DNA of 9,428 nt from SAR86 cluster bacterium. Lineage in GTDB: Bacteria; Pseudomonadota; Gammaproteobacteria; Magnimaribacterales; D2472. The notes beneath the pieces are model-generated. The model did no database searches. It was not told where the DNA came from and was given only the letters and a program-made list of their open reading frames with translations. Every line of letters begins with the position of its first letter. The stretch's first letter is position 1. Shown here piece by piece: positions 1 to 6,137 of the stretch. Both the position numbers and the translations under genes were made by a program. The stretch spans positions 1-9,428 of the forward strand of contig JADHNV010000040.1 in assembly GCA_016779285.1 (NCBI GenBank), written 5' to 3'.

Positions 1-690
1 GTCTCTAATTTCTTTGATAGCATTTTGAGAGTAAGCAATCTCCACAAGATTCCTTAACGAGTTTGGTCTTAGATCATATAAAGGCGTTCCTAAGGATGTA
101 ATGTTGTCGTCACTAAAAATTCTTAGTGCCTTGTTATAGTCTTCATCGCTGATGAAAGAAAATACTAGATCTTTGTTACTTTTTCGTGAGCTTTCAACAT
201 TGATTCTTTCATCTCTGAATTTCTTTCTATATTCATTCAACAATGATTCAAGACGATTATCTAGCGCACTATCAATATCCACCTCCAAAAGAAAGTGCAC
301 CCCACCAGATAAATCTAGGCCAAGTTTTAATGGTCCACCTCCTATATCTCTAAGCCATTGCGGAGTTGAGGGTTCTAGGTTGAGAGCAACAACTGCTTGA
401 TCAAGCAAGGCTCTTTGCAAGGCGGCTTTGCCAGCAAGCTGATCATCAAAAGAATTAAATTTTGCAATGATGTTATTGTCTTTCAGGCCAACTGATTCAA
501 CCCCGACAGATCGGTCTTCTAAAATTTCTTTGACTTGATTTAATAAAATCTGATCAGCGGATTTGCCTGAATCGGTATATGCAATTTGGATAGCTGGTTT
601 AGCAGGATATAAGTTTGGCAAAGAATAGATTACACCTATCGATAGGACCATCAATATGAATGCATATGTCCAGATTGAAAATCTATTCAT
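1..690 (-). CDS. secD: Protein translocase subunit SecD, N-terminal part (cut by window edge)
   Basis: SecD is an inner-membrane partner of SecYEG that, with SecF, uses the proton gradient to complete protein export. The first 230 codons are present and the frame is still open at base 1. Residues 7-27 form one membrane segment, followed by the start of the large periplasmic region. Residues 101-113 (VALNLEPSTPQWL) and 122-138 (KLGLDLSGG then VHFLLEVD) match the gammaproteobacterial SecD pattern closely; E. coli has LDLRGG where this protein has LDLSGG. The first periplasmic domain continues to the edge, and the remaining five membrane segments lie outside. The ATG is nine bases after the yajC stop, with a close AAGGA upstream. 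It is the last visible gene of the queA-tgt-yajC-secD operon, so secF probably follows. Identity is secure. Confidence 0.96.
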   Translation of the reverse strand, partial: MNRFSIWTYAFILMVLSIGVIYSLPNLYPAKPAIQIAYTDSGKSADQILLNQVKEILEDRSVGVESVGLKDNNIIAKFNSFDDQLAGKAALQRALLDQAVVALNLEPSTPQWLRDIGGGPLKLGLDLSGGVHFLLEVDIDSALDNRLESLLNEYRKKFRDERINVESSRKSNKDLVFSFISDEDYNKALRIFSDDNITSLGTPLYDLRPNSLRNLVEIAYSQNAIKEIRD

Positions 691-692
691 GA

Positions 693-697
693 TCCTT
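693..697 (-). promoter_or_regulatory. Shine-Dalgarno-like site of secD
   Basis: On the minus strand AAGGA lies only two bases before the secD ATG, partly overlapping the gap after the yajC stop. The sequence is a good match to the anti-Shine-Dalgarno, but the spacing is shorter than usual. Translation may also depend on coupling to yajC. Confidence 0.4.
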
Positions 698-699
698 AA

Positions 700-1011
700 T
701 TAATCAATTGATGCAATAGTCCCTTTGGGCAACGTATTGGAAATAGCAGTTTTTTGGAGTTTAAAAGTTATGTTCTCACTGACCTCAATAGAAACATAAG
801 GACCTTTAATTTCTTTGATTCGGCCAATAATTCCCCCTGCAGCTACTACCTCATCACCCTTTTCCAGACCATCCATCATTGTTTGTAATGCTTTCATGCG
901 TTTTTGCTGAGGTCGTATGGTCATAAAATACATTAAAGCCAAAAATCCAATAAAAAAAACAATAATCGGATCTGGTAACCACCATGGTAATTGTTGCTGT
1001 GTTTCGTTCAT
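700..1011 (-). CDS. yajC: Sec translocase accessory subunit YajC
   Basis: YajC is a small inner-membrane protein that co-purifies with SecDF and SecYEG; it is not essential in E. coli. The 103 residues are close to the E. coli length. A short N-terminal tail is followed by one membrane helix at about residues 15-31, then the family signature RPQQKRMK at 33-40. The cytoplasmic domain carries KGDEVVAAGGIIGRI at 51-65. The ATG is nine bases downstream of the tgt stop and has a good AGGGAG ribosome site that includes part of that stop codon. secD begins nine bases after its own stop. This is the standard tgt-yajC-secD arrangement and nothing looks altered. Confidence 0.97.
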   Translation of the reverse strand: MNETQQQLPWWLPDPIIVFFIGFLALMYFMTIRPQQKRMKALQTMMDGLEKGDEVVAAGGIIGRIKEIKGPYVSIEVSENITFKLQKTAISNTLPKGTIASID

Positions 1012-1016
1012 GCAAT

Positions 1017-1022
1017 CTCCCT
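1017..1022 (-). promoter_or_regulatory. Ribosome binding site of yajC
   Basis: AGGGAG on the minus strand ends five bases before the yajC ATG and shares two bases with the tgt TAG stop. It is the clearest Shine-Dalgarno sequence in the window, where most starts have none. Confidence 0.65.
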
Positions 1023-2136
1023 AGATTAAATGCTTAGGTGCGTCTAAATGCCGCTTATTATAGAAGTCTTTTATGAACTTGGCGAATGAATCTGTTTCAA
1101 TTGATAGGCGAATTTCATTCATTAAAGTTTGATAGTAGTAGATGTTATGAAAACTATTTAAAATCGAGCCAAGCATTTCATTGGTTTTATCAAGATGATT
1201 CAAGTAGGCTTGGGAATAATTTTTACAAACCTTGCAACCACAATTTGGATCGATGGGCTCATCTGCAGCTTTGCTTGGTGCATTTCTAATGTTTAAAACA
1301 CCGTAAGATGTAATCAGCTGACCATTGCGAGCATTTCTTGTGGGCAAGACACAGTCAAACATGTCAATCCCATAAAAAACTGCCTCTACAATATCCTCAG
1401 GTTTTCCTACCCCCATTAAATAATGGGGTTTGGATGCTGGCAAAAGAGGTGCAAGGTGTTGAAGTATTCTGGTTTTATCTTCTTTGGGCTCACCAACACT
1501 TAACCCACCCACTGCAATTCCATCAAAGCCGATCTCCTCCAATCCTTGAAGAGAAATAGTTCGTAAATCTTCATGCATGCCACCTTGAACAATTCCAAAC
1601 AAAGCAGACTCAGACTTATGAGCATTGCGAGATCTTTTAGCCCAGCGCAAGGATAATTCCATTGAATCTTTAGCCTGTGAATGTTCTGCAGGATAAGGAG
1701 TGCACTCATCAAGCACCATGACAATATCCGAACCAAGATTGGCTTGTATTTGCATTGAATCCTCTGGGCTCATAAAACATTTCTTGCCATCATAAGGAGA
1801 CTGAAAGCTCACGCCTTCTTCTGTAATTTTTGCTAGATCTCCAAGACTCCAAACTTGGAAACCTCCTGAGTCAGTCAGGATAGGTTTATCCCAATTAGAA
1901 AACTTATGCAAACCGCCAAAATTTTTAATTAACTCATCTCCGGGTCTCAGCATAAGATGATAAGTATTTCCAAGAATAATTTCTGAACCTGTTTCTTGCA
2001 GATTCTCAACCTCTAACGCCTTCACCGTTCCGTTAGTTCCAACTGGCATAAATGCAGGTGTTTGTACTTTTCCTCTAAGAAAATCTAACTCTCCACGCCT
2101 GGCATAACCCGATGCAGATGAAACATTAAATTTCAT
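1021..2136 (-). CDS. tgt: Queuine/preQ1 tRNA-guanine transglycosylase
   Basis: Tgt exchanges guanine at position 34 of tRNA Asp, Asn, His and Tyr for preQ1, the base-insertion step of queuosine synthesis. The 371-residue protein has the expected length and all key sites. TDSGGFQ at 88-94 supplies the general acid/base Asp89. Residues VLDECTP at 141-147 hold Asp143, which contacts the base. The nucleophile is Asp261 in DCVLPTRNARNG. GGLSVGEP lies at 210-217. The zinc site is Cys299, Cys301, Cys304 and His330. The gene starts inside the 3' end of queA (11-base overlap) with no Shine-Dalgarno, so it is probably coupled to queA translation. QueA acts on the tRNA product of this enzyme, which makes the pair a functional unit. 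It should be active in the cytoplasm as a homodimer. Confidence 0.98.
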   Translation of the reverse strand: MKFNVSSASGYARRGELDFLRGKVQTPAFMPVGTNGTVKALEVENLQETGSEIILGNTYHLMLRPGDELIKNFGGLHKFSNWDKPILTDSGGFQVWSLGDLAKITEEGVSFQSPYDGKKCFMSPEDSMQIQANLGSDIVMVLDECTPYPAEHSQAKDSMELSLRWAKRSRNAHKSESALFGIVQGGMHEDLRTISLQGLEEIGFDGIAVGGLSVGEPKEDKTRILQHLAPLLPASKPHYLMGVGKPEDIVEAVFYGIDMFDCVLPTRNARNGQLITSYGVLNIRNAPSKAADEPIDPNCGCKVCKNYSQAYLNHLDKTNEMLGSILNSFHNIYYYQTLMNEIRLSIETDSFAKFIKDFYNKRHLDAPKHLI

Positions 2137-3154
2137 GATATTTCAAAAGCATGGCATCCCCATATGACAAAAACCTATATTCTTGTTCTATGGCTGTTTT
2201 GTAGATGGTCATCATTTTTTCATAGCCAATAAAAGCTGCAACCAGCATGAGCAAAGAAGATTTAGGCAAATGAAAATTAGTAATCATATGATCGACAACT
2301 TTAAACTTATATCCGGGATAAATAAACAAAGAGGTTTCACCTTTAAAAGCTGAAGGTTCATCTTGAAAAGCCGTTTCAATGGCTCTAACTGAGGTGGTCC
2401 CCACTGCAATAATTTTACCCTGACTTGCTTTGACCCTTTTCACTTGAGCTATGAGAGCCTCATCAACCTCAACCAACTCTCTATGAATCACGTGATCTTC
2501 AATATTGTCTGTTTGCACTGGCTGGAAAGTGCCCGCGCCAACATGCAAATTCACATAACCCATCTCTACACCTTTTTTTTGTAAGGCATTGAGAAGCTCC
2601 TGATCAAAGTGCATGCCAGCAGTGGGCGCAGCCACTGATTCTTTTTTACTAGGATTAGCATAGATCGTTTCATACCTCTCTTCATCTAACTTTTCTGGTG
2701 ATCTGTTCATGTAGGGAGGCAGTGGGATTTGTCCATATTTTTGAAATAAGAATTGCGGGTTAACTGACCAATCTAAAATAAAGAATTGATCTTTGCGTCC
2801 TTTGACTATGGCTAAAAATTTTTTTTCTTCAAATGTGAAGATTAGTTCTGCTCCTTCTTTAGGAGCTCTGGCAGCTTTTACCTGAGTTAAAGTAAGATGA
2901 TCTGACAAAAATCTCTCTAGCAAGATTTCTATTTTTCCACCCGTAGCTTTTTGTCCAAACAATCGAGCCGGAATCACAGAAGTTTGATTCAAGATCAAAA
3001 GATCGCCTTTGTTTATATGATTGCCAATATCTTTAAAAACCTCATGCTGTATTGATTCTATGGCAACAAGCAATCTTGAGTGAGTCCTAAGCTCCGATGG
3101 GTATTGAGCAATAAGATGCTCAGGCAAATCGTAATTAAATTTTTCTGTTTTCAT
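2126..3154 (-). CDS. queA: S-adenosylmethionine:tRNA ribosyltransferase-isomerase
   Basis: QueA transfers and isomerises the ribose of S-adenosylmethionine onto preQ1 in tRNA, giving epoxyqueuosine. The 342 residues match the usual length (E. coli 356). Recognisable family blocks are residues 24-30 (THSRLLV), 56-64 (NQTSVIPAR), 175-183 (AAPTAGMHF), 201-212 (VNLHVGAGTFQP), 251-260 (VGTTSVRAIE), 289-299 (HMITNFHLPKS) and YGDAMLL at 331-337. The family more often has NxTRVIPAR, so Ser59 for Arg is a small departure. It is the first gene of the operon with tgt, yajC and secD. No Shine-Dalgarno precedes the ATG; the bases just upstream are pyrimidine-rich (GCTCCTCGC), and a candidate promoter sits so close that the mRNA could be nearly leaderless. 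Confidence 0.98.
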   Translation of the reverse strand: MKTEKFNYDLPEHLIAQYPSELRTHSRLLVAIESIQHEVFKDIGNHINKGDLLILNQTSVIPARLFGQKATGGKIEILLERFLSDHLTLTQVKAARAPKEGAELIFTFEEKKFLAIVKGRKDQFFILDWSVNPQFLFQKYGQIPLPPYMNRSPEKLDEERYETIYANPSKKESVAAPTAGMHFDQELLNALQKKGVEMGYVNLHVGAGTFQPVQTDNIEDHVIHRELVEVDEALIAQVKRVKASQGKIIAVGTTSVRAIETAFQDEPSAFKGETSLFIYPGYKFKVVDHMITNFHLPKSSLLMLVAAFIGYEKMMTIYKTAIEQEYRFLSYGDAMLLKYHEI

Positions 3155-3165
3155 GCGAGGAGCTA

Positions 3166-3194
3166 ATTCTAAAAGATGTTGATCTCAGCTACAA
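3166..3194 (-). promoter_or_regulatory. Candidate promoter of the queA operon
   Basis: On the minus strand TTGTAG (3189-3194) and TAGAAT (3166-3171) are separated by 17 bases. The -10 box matches five of six consensus bases and the -35 three of six. The -10 ends 11 bases before the queA ATG, so a start site six to nine bases downstream would leave a leader of only a few bases. It overlaps almost exactly the candidate plus-strand promoter of the tRNA gene. The call is by eye. Confidence 0.42.
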
Positions 3195-3195
3195 T
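3167..3195 (+). promoter_or_regulatory. Candidate promoter of tRNA-Leu
   Basis: TTCTAA (3167-3172) and TACAAT (3190-3195) are 17 bases apart. The -10 matches five of six consensus bases and the -35 is weak at three of six. A start about seven bases past the -10 falls at 3202-3204, immediately before the tRNA 5' end at 3205, a position that makes sense for a tRNA gene. No GC-rich discriminator is obvious. Confidence 0.42.
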
Positions 3196-3204
3196 GATCG
3201 CCAT

Positions 3205-3289
3205 GCCCCATTGGCGGAATTGGTAGACGCGCGCGATTCAAAATCGCGTTCCTTCGGGAGTACCTGTTCGACTCAGGTATGGGGCACCA
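3205..3289 (+). tRNA. tRNA-Leu, anticodon CAA
   Basis: The 85-base gene folds into a complete class II cloverleaf. The acceptor stem is GCCCCAT paired with ATGGGGC, all seven pairs intact, with discriminator A and an encoded CCA at 3287-3289. The D arm contains the GG of AATTGGTAGA and a GCG/CGC stem. The anticodon stem CGCGA/TCGCG (3232-3236 and 3244-3248) encloses loop TTCAAAA, which places anticodon CAA at 3239-3241, reading UUG. A long variable arm (TTCC-TTC-GGGAG region, 3249-3261) and T arm ACCTG-TTCGACT-CAGGT confirm leucine class. It reads away from queA and towards proB, 67 bases downstream, with no visible terminator between. Confidence 0.98.
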
Positions 3290-3322
3290 AACTTTTAAAT
3301 ATCAATAACTGCAACTAGTGTT

Positions 3323-3328
3323 TAAAAT
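3323..3328 (+). promoter_or_regulatory. Possible -10 box for proBA
   Basis: TAAAAT lies 28 bases before the proB ATG and matches five of six -10 bases. The hexamer 17 bases upstream (TATCAA at 3300-3305) is a poor -35. In an AT-rich gap such a match is expected fairly often, so proBA may instead be read from the tRNA-Leu promoter. Confidence 0.2.
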
Positions 3329-3356
3329 AGAAAATTGAATTTCTCAGCTTAAAAAA

Positions 3357-4139
3357 ATGCGCAACATCAATTCATTTAACCGTATTGTTATTAAAATAGG
3401 ATCGGCTGTTCTTGCTGGAACTAGTGGAAGAGTTAATAATAGCATCCTTGCTTCTATCAGTGAGGACATAGCTTGGTTGTTGAAAAACAATAAAGAGGTT
3501 TTAATTGTTTCATCTGGAGCAATTGCTCTGGGTCGAAAACAAATTAAATTCTCAGAAAAACCAAGCCTTGCTGAATCCCAAGCTCTAGCCGCTCATGGTC
3601 AAATAGAATTAATGTCGGCATGGAAAAAACATTTCAAAAAATTTTCGATTCCCATTGGTCAAATACTCCTAACTCCAAGAGATACTGAACTTAAGATTTC
3701 ATCTAAAAATGCCAAGCAAACAGTTAGCAAGTTATTAGCAGCGGGATGCTTGCCTATTATCAATGAAAACGATAGCACAGCAACAGATGAAATAAGGTTC
3801 GGTGATAATGATCTTTTGGCTGCAAAAGTGGCCAAGCTGATAGGCGCAGATTTGCTGATTGTTCTCTCAACTGTTGATGGTCTTTTCAGCTCGAAGGAGG
3901 ACGTTGAAACAAGTAAGCTGAGCTCAATGATAAGAGAGGTAAATAAAATTACTCCAAAAATAAAAAAAATGGCTGGCCATGCAAGTCGAATGGGTAAAGG
4001 TGGAATGATTTCAAAAATAGATGCAGCAGAAATTTGTTTAAAAAATAAATGTGCAATGGTTATCACCTCTGGTAAAAATAAAAAACCTATTAGATGTATT
4101 AGCAAAAGAGCTAAAGCAACATGGTTTGTAAAAAAATGA
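3357..4139 (+). CDS. proB: Glutamate 5-kinase, short form without PUA domain
   Basis: ProB phosphorylates glutamate with ATP to gamma-glutamyl phosphate, the first step of proline synthesis. The 260 residues form an amino-acid-kinase fold. VIKIGSAVL (11-19) carries the phosphate-binding Lys13, VSSGAIALG (51-59) the glycine-rich loop, and INENDS (135-140) and FGDNDLLAAKVA (148-159) the glutamate- and metal-binding residues. Residues 211-220 (RMGKGGMISK) are the late nucleotide loop. The protein stops at KATWFVKK, where the kinase domain normally ends. The C-terminal PUA domain found in E. coli ProB (367 residues) is absent; similar short forms exist in some bacteria and in eukaryotic P5C synthase. 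No Shine-Dalgarno is seen; seven A run into the ATG. It overlaps proA by ATGA, with a slippery A7 at its last codons. Confidence 0.95.
   Translation: MRNINSFNRIVIKIGSAVLAGTSGRVNNSILASISEDIAWLLKNNKEVLIVSSGAIALGRKQIKFSEKPSLAESQALAAHGQIELMSAWKKHFKKFSIPIGQILLTPRDTELKISSKNAKQTVSKLLAAGCLPIINENDSTATDEIRFGDNDLLAAKVAKLIGADLLIVLSTVDGLFSSKEDVETSKLSSMIREVNKITPKIKKMAGHASRMGKGGMISKIDAAEICLKNKCAMVITSGKNKKPIRCISKRAKATWFVKK
4130..4136 (+). other. A7 slippery heptamer at the proB/proA junction
   Basis: In the proB frame the end reads GTA AAA AAA TGA, so bases 4130-4136 form A_AAA_AAA in the phase of classical -1 frameshift sites. A one-base backward slip, or one extra A added by RNA polymerase, brings the ribosome to ATG AGC in the proA frame. 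No strong stimulatory hairpin or upstream AGGAG-like element was found by eye. Whether it is used is unknown. Confidence 0.4.
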
Positions 4140-5401
4140 GCTCGGAACTCTCTGAATTACTCCTCCAGATAGGTCTTAAGGCAAAAAGTGCCAGTGCAAT
4201 ACTAAACACTGCAACCAGTGAGCAGAAAAATATGTTTTTTGAATTTGCCATCAAGGCAATTCAAGAAGATACAGATCTTATTCTTGCTGCCAATCAACTA
4301 GATATCGAAGCAGCAAAAGAAAATAATAAAGACGAGGCTTTTATCGATCGGTTAGCGCTAGATATTAATAGACTTCAAGGAATATGCGACACTCTCACTG
4401 AAATTAGATCATTCGATGATCCGGTCGGCAAAGTCCTTGCCTCATGGGACAGGCCTAATGGTTTAAATATATCCAGGGTTGCAACTCCACTTGGTGTTAT
4501 AGGTTTGATTTTTGAAAGCAGGCCTAACGTAGCCGCTGATGCTGGTGGCCTATGTCTTAAATCTGGTAATGCATTAATTTTACGAAGTGGCAAAGATGGG
4601 CTAAGGTCTGCTTCGGCAATTGTTAGCTCCCTTCAAAAAGCTTTGAAGCTTTCAGATTTACCAGAAGCATGCATTCAAATAGTTCCTTCAGAAAGCAGAG
4701 AAGCTGTAACCATGATGTTAGAGGGTTTAAATGGAGCGATAGATGTAATAGTTCCAAGGGGAGGAAAAAGCCTTGTTGCTGAAGTTGAAAAATCAGCAAA
4801 GGTTCCTGTGTTTGGTCATCTAGAGGGTATCTGCCACATATATATTGATGAATTCGCAGATGAAGAAAAAGCATTATCAGTCTGTGTTAATGCAAAAATG
4901 CGACGCACAGGAATTTGCGGGGCGGTTGAGACGCTCCTCATTCATAAAAACGTTTCATCGAGCTTCATTTCAAAACTCCTAGATTCTCTGCTAAATGTAA
5001 ATTGTGAAGTGAGGTGTTGCGAGAAAACAATTGGATTTCATGACAAAGCCATTCCTGCTTTTGAAAGTGACTGGGCTACTGAATATCTAGCTCCAATAAT
5101 CAGCATAAAGTCAGTTTTAAATATTGATGAAGCAATTGAGCATATAGGTAAGTTTGGTACAGGCCATACAGAGTCCATCATTAGTGAGGATAAAAATATG
5201 CAGTCAAAATTTACAAATAACATCGATAGTGCAATTGTAATGATTAACGCTTCCACCCAATTTGCAGATGGTGGTGAATTTGGTCTTGGGGGTGAGATAG
5301 GTATTGCCACAGGCAAATTTCATGCAAGGGGCCCGGTAGGCATAAATCAACTTACCAGCTTTAAATACATTGTCTCAGGCGACGGTCACATTAGAGAGTA
5401 G
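4136..5401 (+). CDS. proA: Gamma-glutamyl phosphate reductase
   Basis: ProA reduces gamma-glutamyl phosphate with NADPH to glutamate semialdehyde, the second step of proline synthesis; it protects the labile product of ProB by channelling. From the ATG at 4136 it has 421 residues (E. coli 417). An in-frame ATG at 4121 would add five residues (MVCKK); the 4136 start is preferred because it gives an ATGA overlap with proB and a normal N-terminus. The aldehyde-dehydrogenase fold shows LGVIGLIFESRPN (119-131), the catalytic Cys261 in RRTGICGAVETLL, and FADGGEFGLGGEIG (376-389) followed by HARGPVG. The Cys context and the C-terminal block resemble alphaproteobacterial ProA, as recalled, rather than E. 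coli (QRPSTCNTVE). Its stop is one base from the end of the convergent rsmJ. Confidence 0.96.
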   Translation: MSSELSELLLQIGLKAKSASAILNTATSEQKNMFFEFAIKAIQEDTDLILAANQLDIEAAKENNKDEAFIDRLALDINRLQGICDTLTEIRSFDDPVGKVLASWDRPNGLNISRVATPLGVIGLIFESRPNVAADAGGLCLKSGNALILRSGKDGLRSASAIVSSLQKALKLSDLPEACIQIVPSESREAVTMMLEGLNGAIDVIVPRGGKSLVAEVEKSAKVPVFGHLEGICHIYIDEFADEEKALSVCVNAKMRRTGICGAVETLLIHKNVSSSFISKLLDSLLNVNCEVRCCEKTIGFHDKAIPAFESDWATEYLAPIISIKSVLNIDEAIEHIGKFGTGHTESIISEDKNMQSKFTNNIDSAIVMINASTQFADGGEFGLGGEIGIATGKFHARGPVGINQLTSFKYIVSGDGHIRE

Positions 5402-5402
5402 T

Positions 5403-6137
5403 TTAAATATAGATATCGAACCTGGTAGTCTTGCCCATGACTTGATAATTAAGTTGAGATGAAAAACTTTCAGCCTTAATGGGTCTTTTTACAATCATTT
5501 TTTTTGCCGGTATTAATTGCAAAACCTCAAAATCATGCATTGGATTATTTTTGAGGGATTCTACTTCCAATATCTTTGCTATGTATTCCAACTTTCCTGA
5601 GCTAAGAGCATTCTTTTTTGATAGTGGGTACATGGGATCAAAGTAAATGACATCAAAGTTTTTTGCTTGAGACCCATAAGAACATGCATTCATATGCTTA
5701 AGATCCAGCTGATTAAAAATACTTTGGTCTTCACTTCGACTAATTCCATCTTGGAGTAAATAAAATAAAATTTTGCTTTGTTCAAGTGCGGTTACTTGAT
5801 GGCCTAAACTGAGAAATAACAAAGTGTCTTGAAGCATACCAGCTGTGCAATCAAGAATTTTCAATGGTTTTTCAGACCTGCCCAAGGCTTTTTTAATCAG
5901 CTTTTCATGATTGGCTCTTTTGATGCGCCATCCTGTTGAACCAGAATTAAAATCTATTAGAAATTGATTGGTTGATCTTGCCTCTGGATGAAAAAATGAT
6001 AATCCAGCTTCTGATAAATAGAGATGGGTTAGATGATTGAGTTCTTGATTGGGGCTTGCAATAGTTCCAAGCTTGTTTGCTATTCCCTCAGCTAAACTTT
6101 GTTGAATGCCTGCTGCATATACAAGAGGAGGTATCAT
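5403..6137 (-). CDS. rsmJ: 16S rRNA (guanine1516-N2)-methyltransferase RsmJ
   Basis: RsmJ methylates N2 of G1516 in 16S rRNA using S-adenosylmethionine. The 244 residues agree with the family (E. coli about 250). The Rossmann methyltransferase core shows ILDCTAGMLQD at 94-104 (E. coli VDATAGLGRD), then VTALEQSKILFYLLQDGI at 115-132, the catalytic-site motif FDPMYP at 166-171, and VKRP at 216-219; it ends in RFDIY. The N-terminal 60 residues are diverged. In the AdoMet loop GRD is replaced by MLQD, so that loop departs from the usual form. The ATG overlaps the uppP TGA by ATGA. It is the last gene of the long minus-strand operon and ends one base from proA on the opposite strand, with no visible terminator between. 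Confidence 0.88.
   Translation of the reverse strand: MIPPLVYAAGIQQSLAEGIANKLGTIASPNQELNHLTHLYLSEAGLSFFHPEARSTNQFLIDFNSGSTGWRIKRANHEKLIKKALGRSEKPLKILDCTAGMLQDTLLFLSLGHQVTALEQSKILFYLLQDGISRSEDQSIFNQLDLKHMNACSYGSQAKNFDVIYFDPMYPLSKKNALSSGKLEYIAKILEVESLKNNPMHDFEVLQLIPAKKMIVKRPIKAESFSSQLNYQVMGKTTRFDIYI

Noticed and set aside
1500..1736. Minus-strand 78-codon frame within tgt
   Set aside because: It is an alternative frame of the conserved Tgt coding region with no independent signal.
3659..4105. Open reading frame of 148 codons on the minus strand inside proB
   Set aside because: It is antisense to the conserved kinase core of ProB, has no recognisable family or ribosome site, and long antisense frames are common opposite AT-rich genes.
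4121..4135. ATG at 4121 as the proA start
   Set aside because: The ATG at 4136 makes a standard ATGA overlap and a normal-length ProA; the five extra residues MVCKK have no counterpart in the family. It cannot be fully excluded.
5380..5440. Bidirectional terminator between convergent proA and rsmJ
   Set aside because: Only one base separates the stops and no stem with a T run was found in the flanking ends on either strand.
5340..5440. Attachment-site copy of the tRNA-Leu 3' end beyond proA
   Set aside because: No stretch resembling the T arm or acceptor end (for example CAGGTATGGGGC) was found around the proA end.
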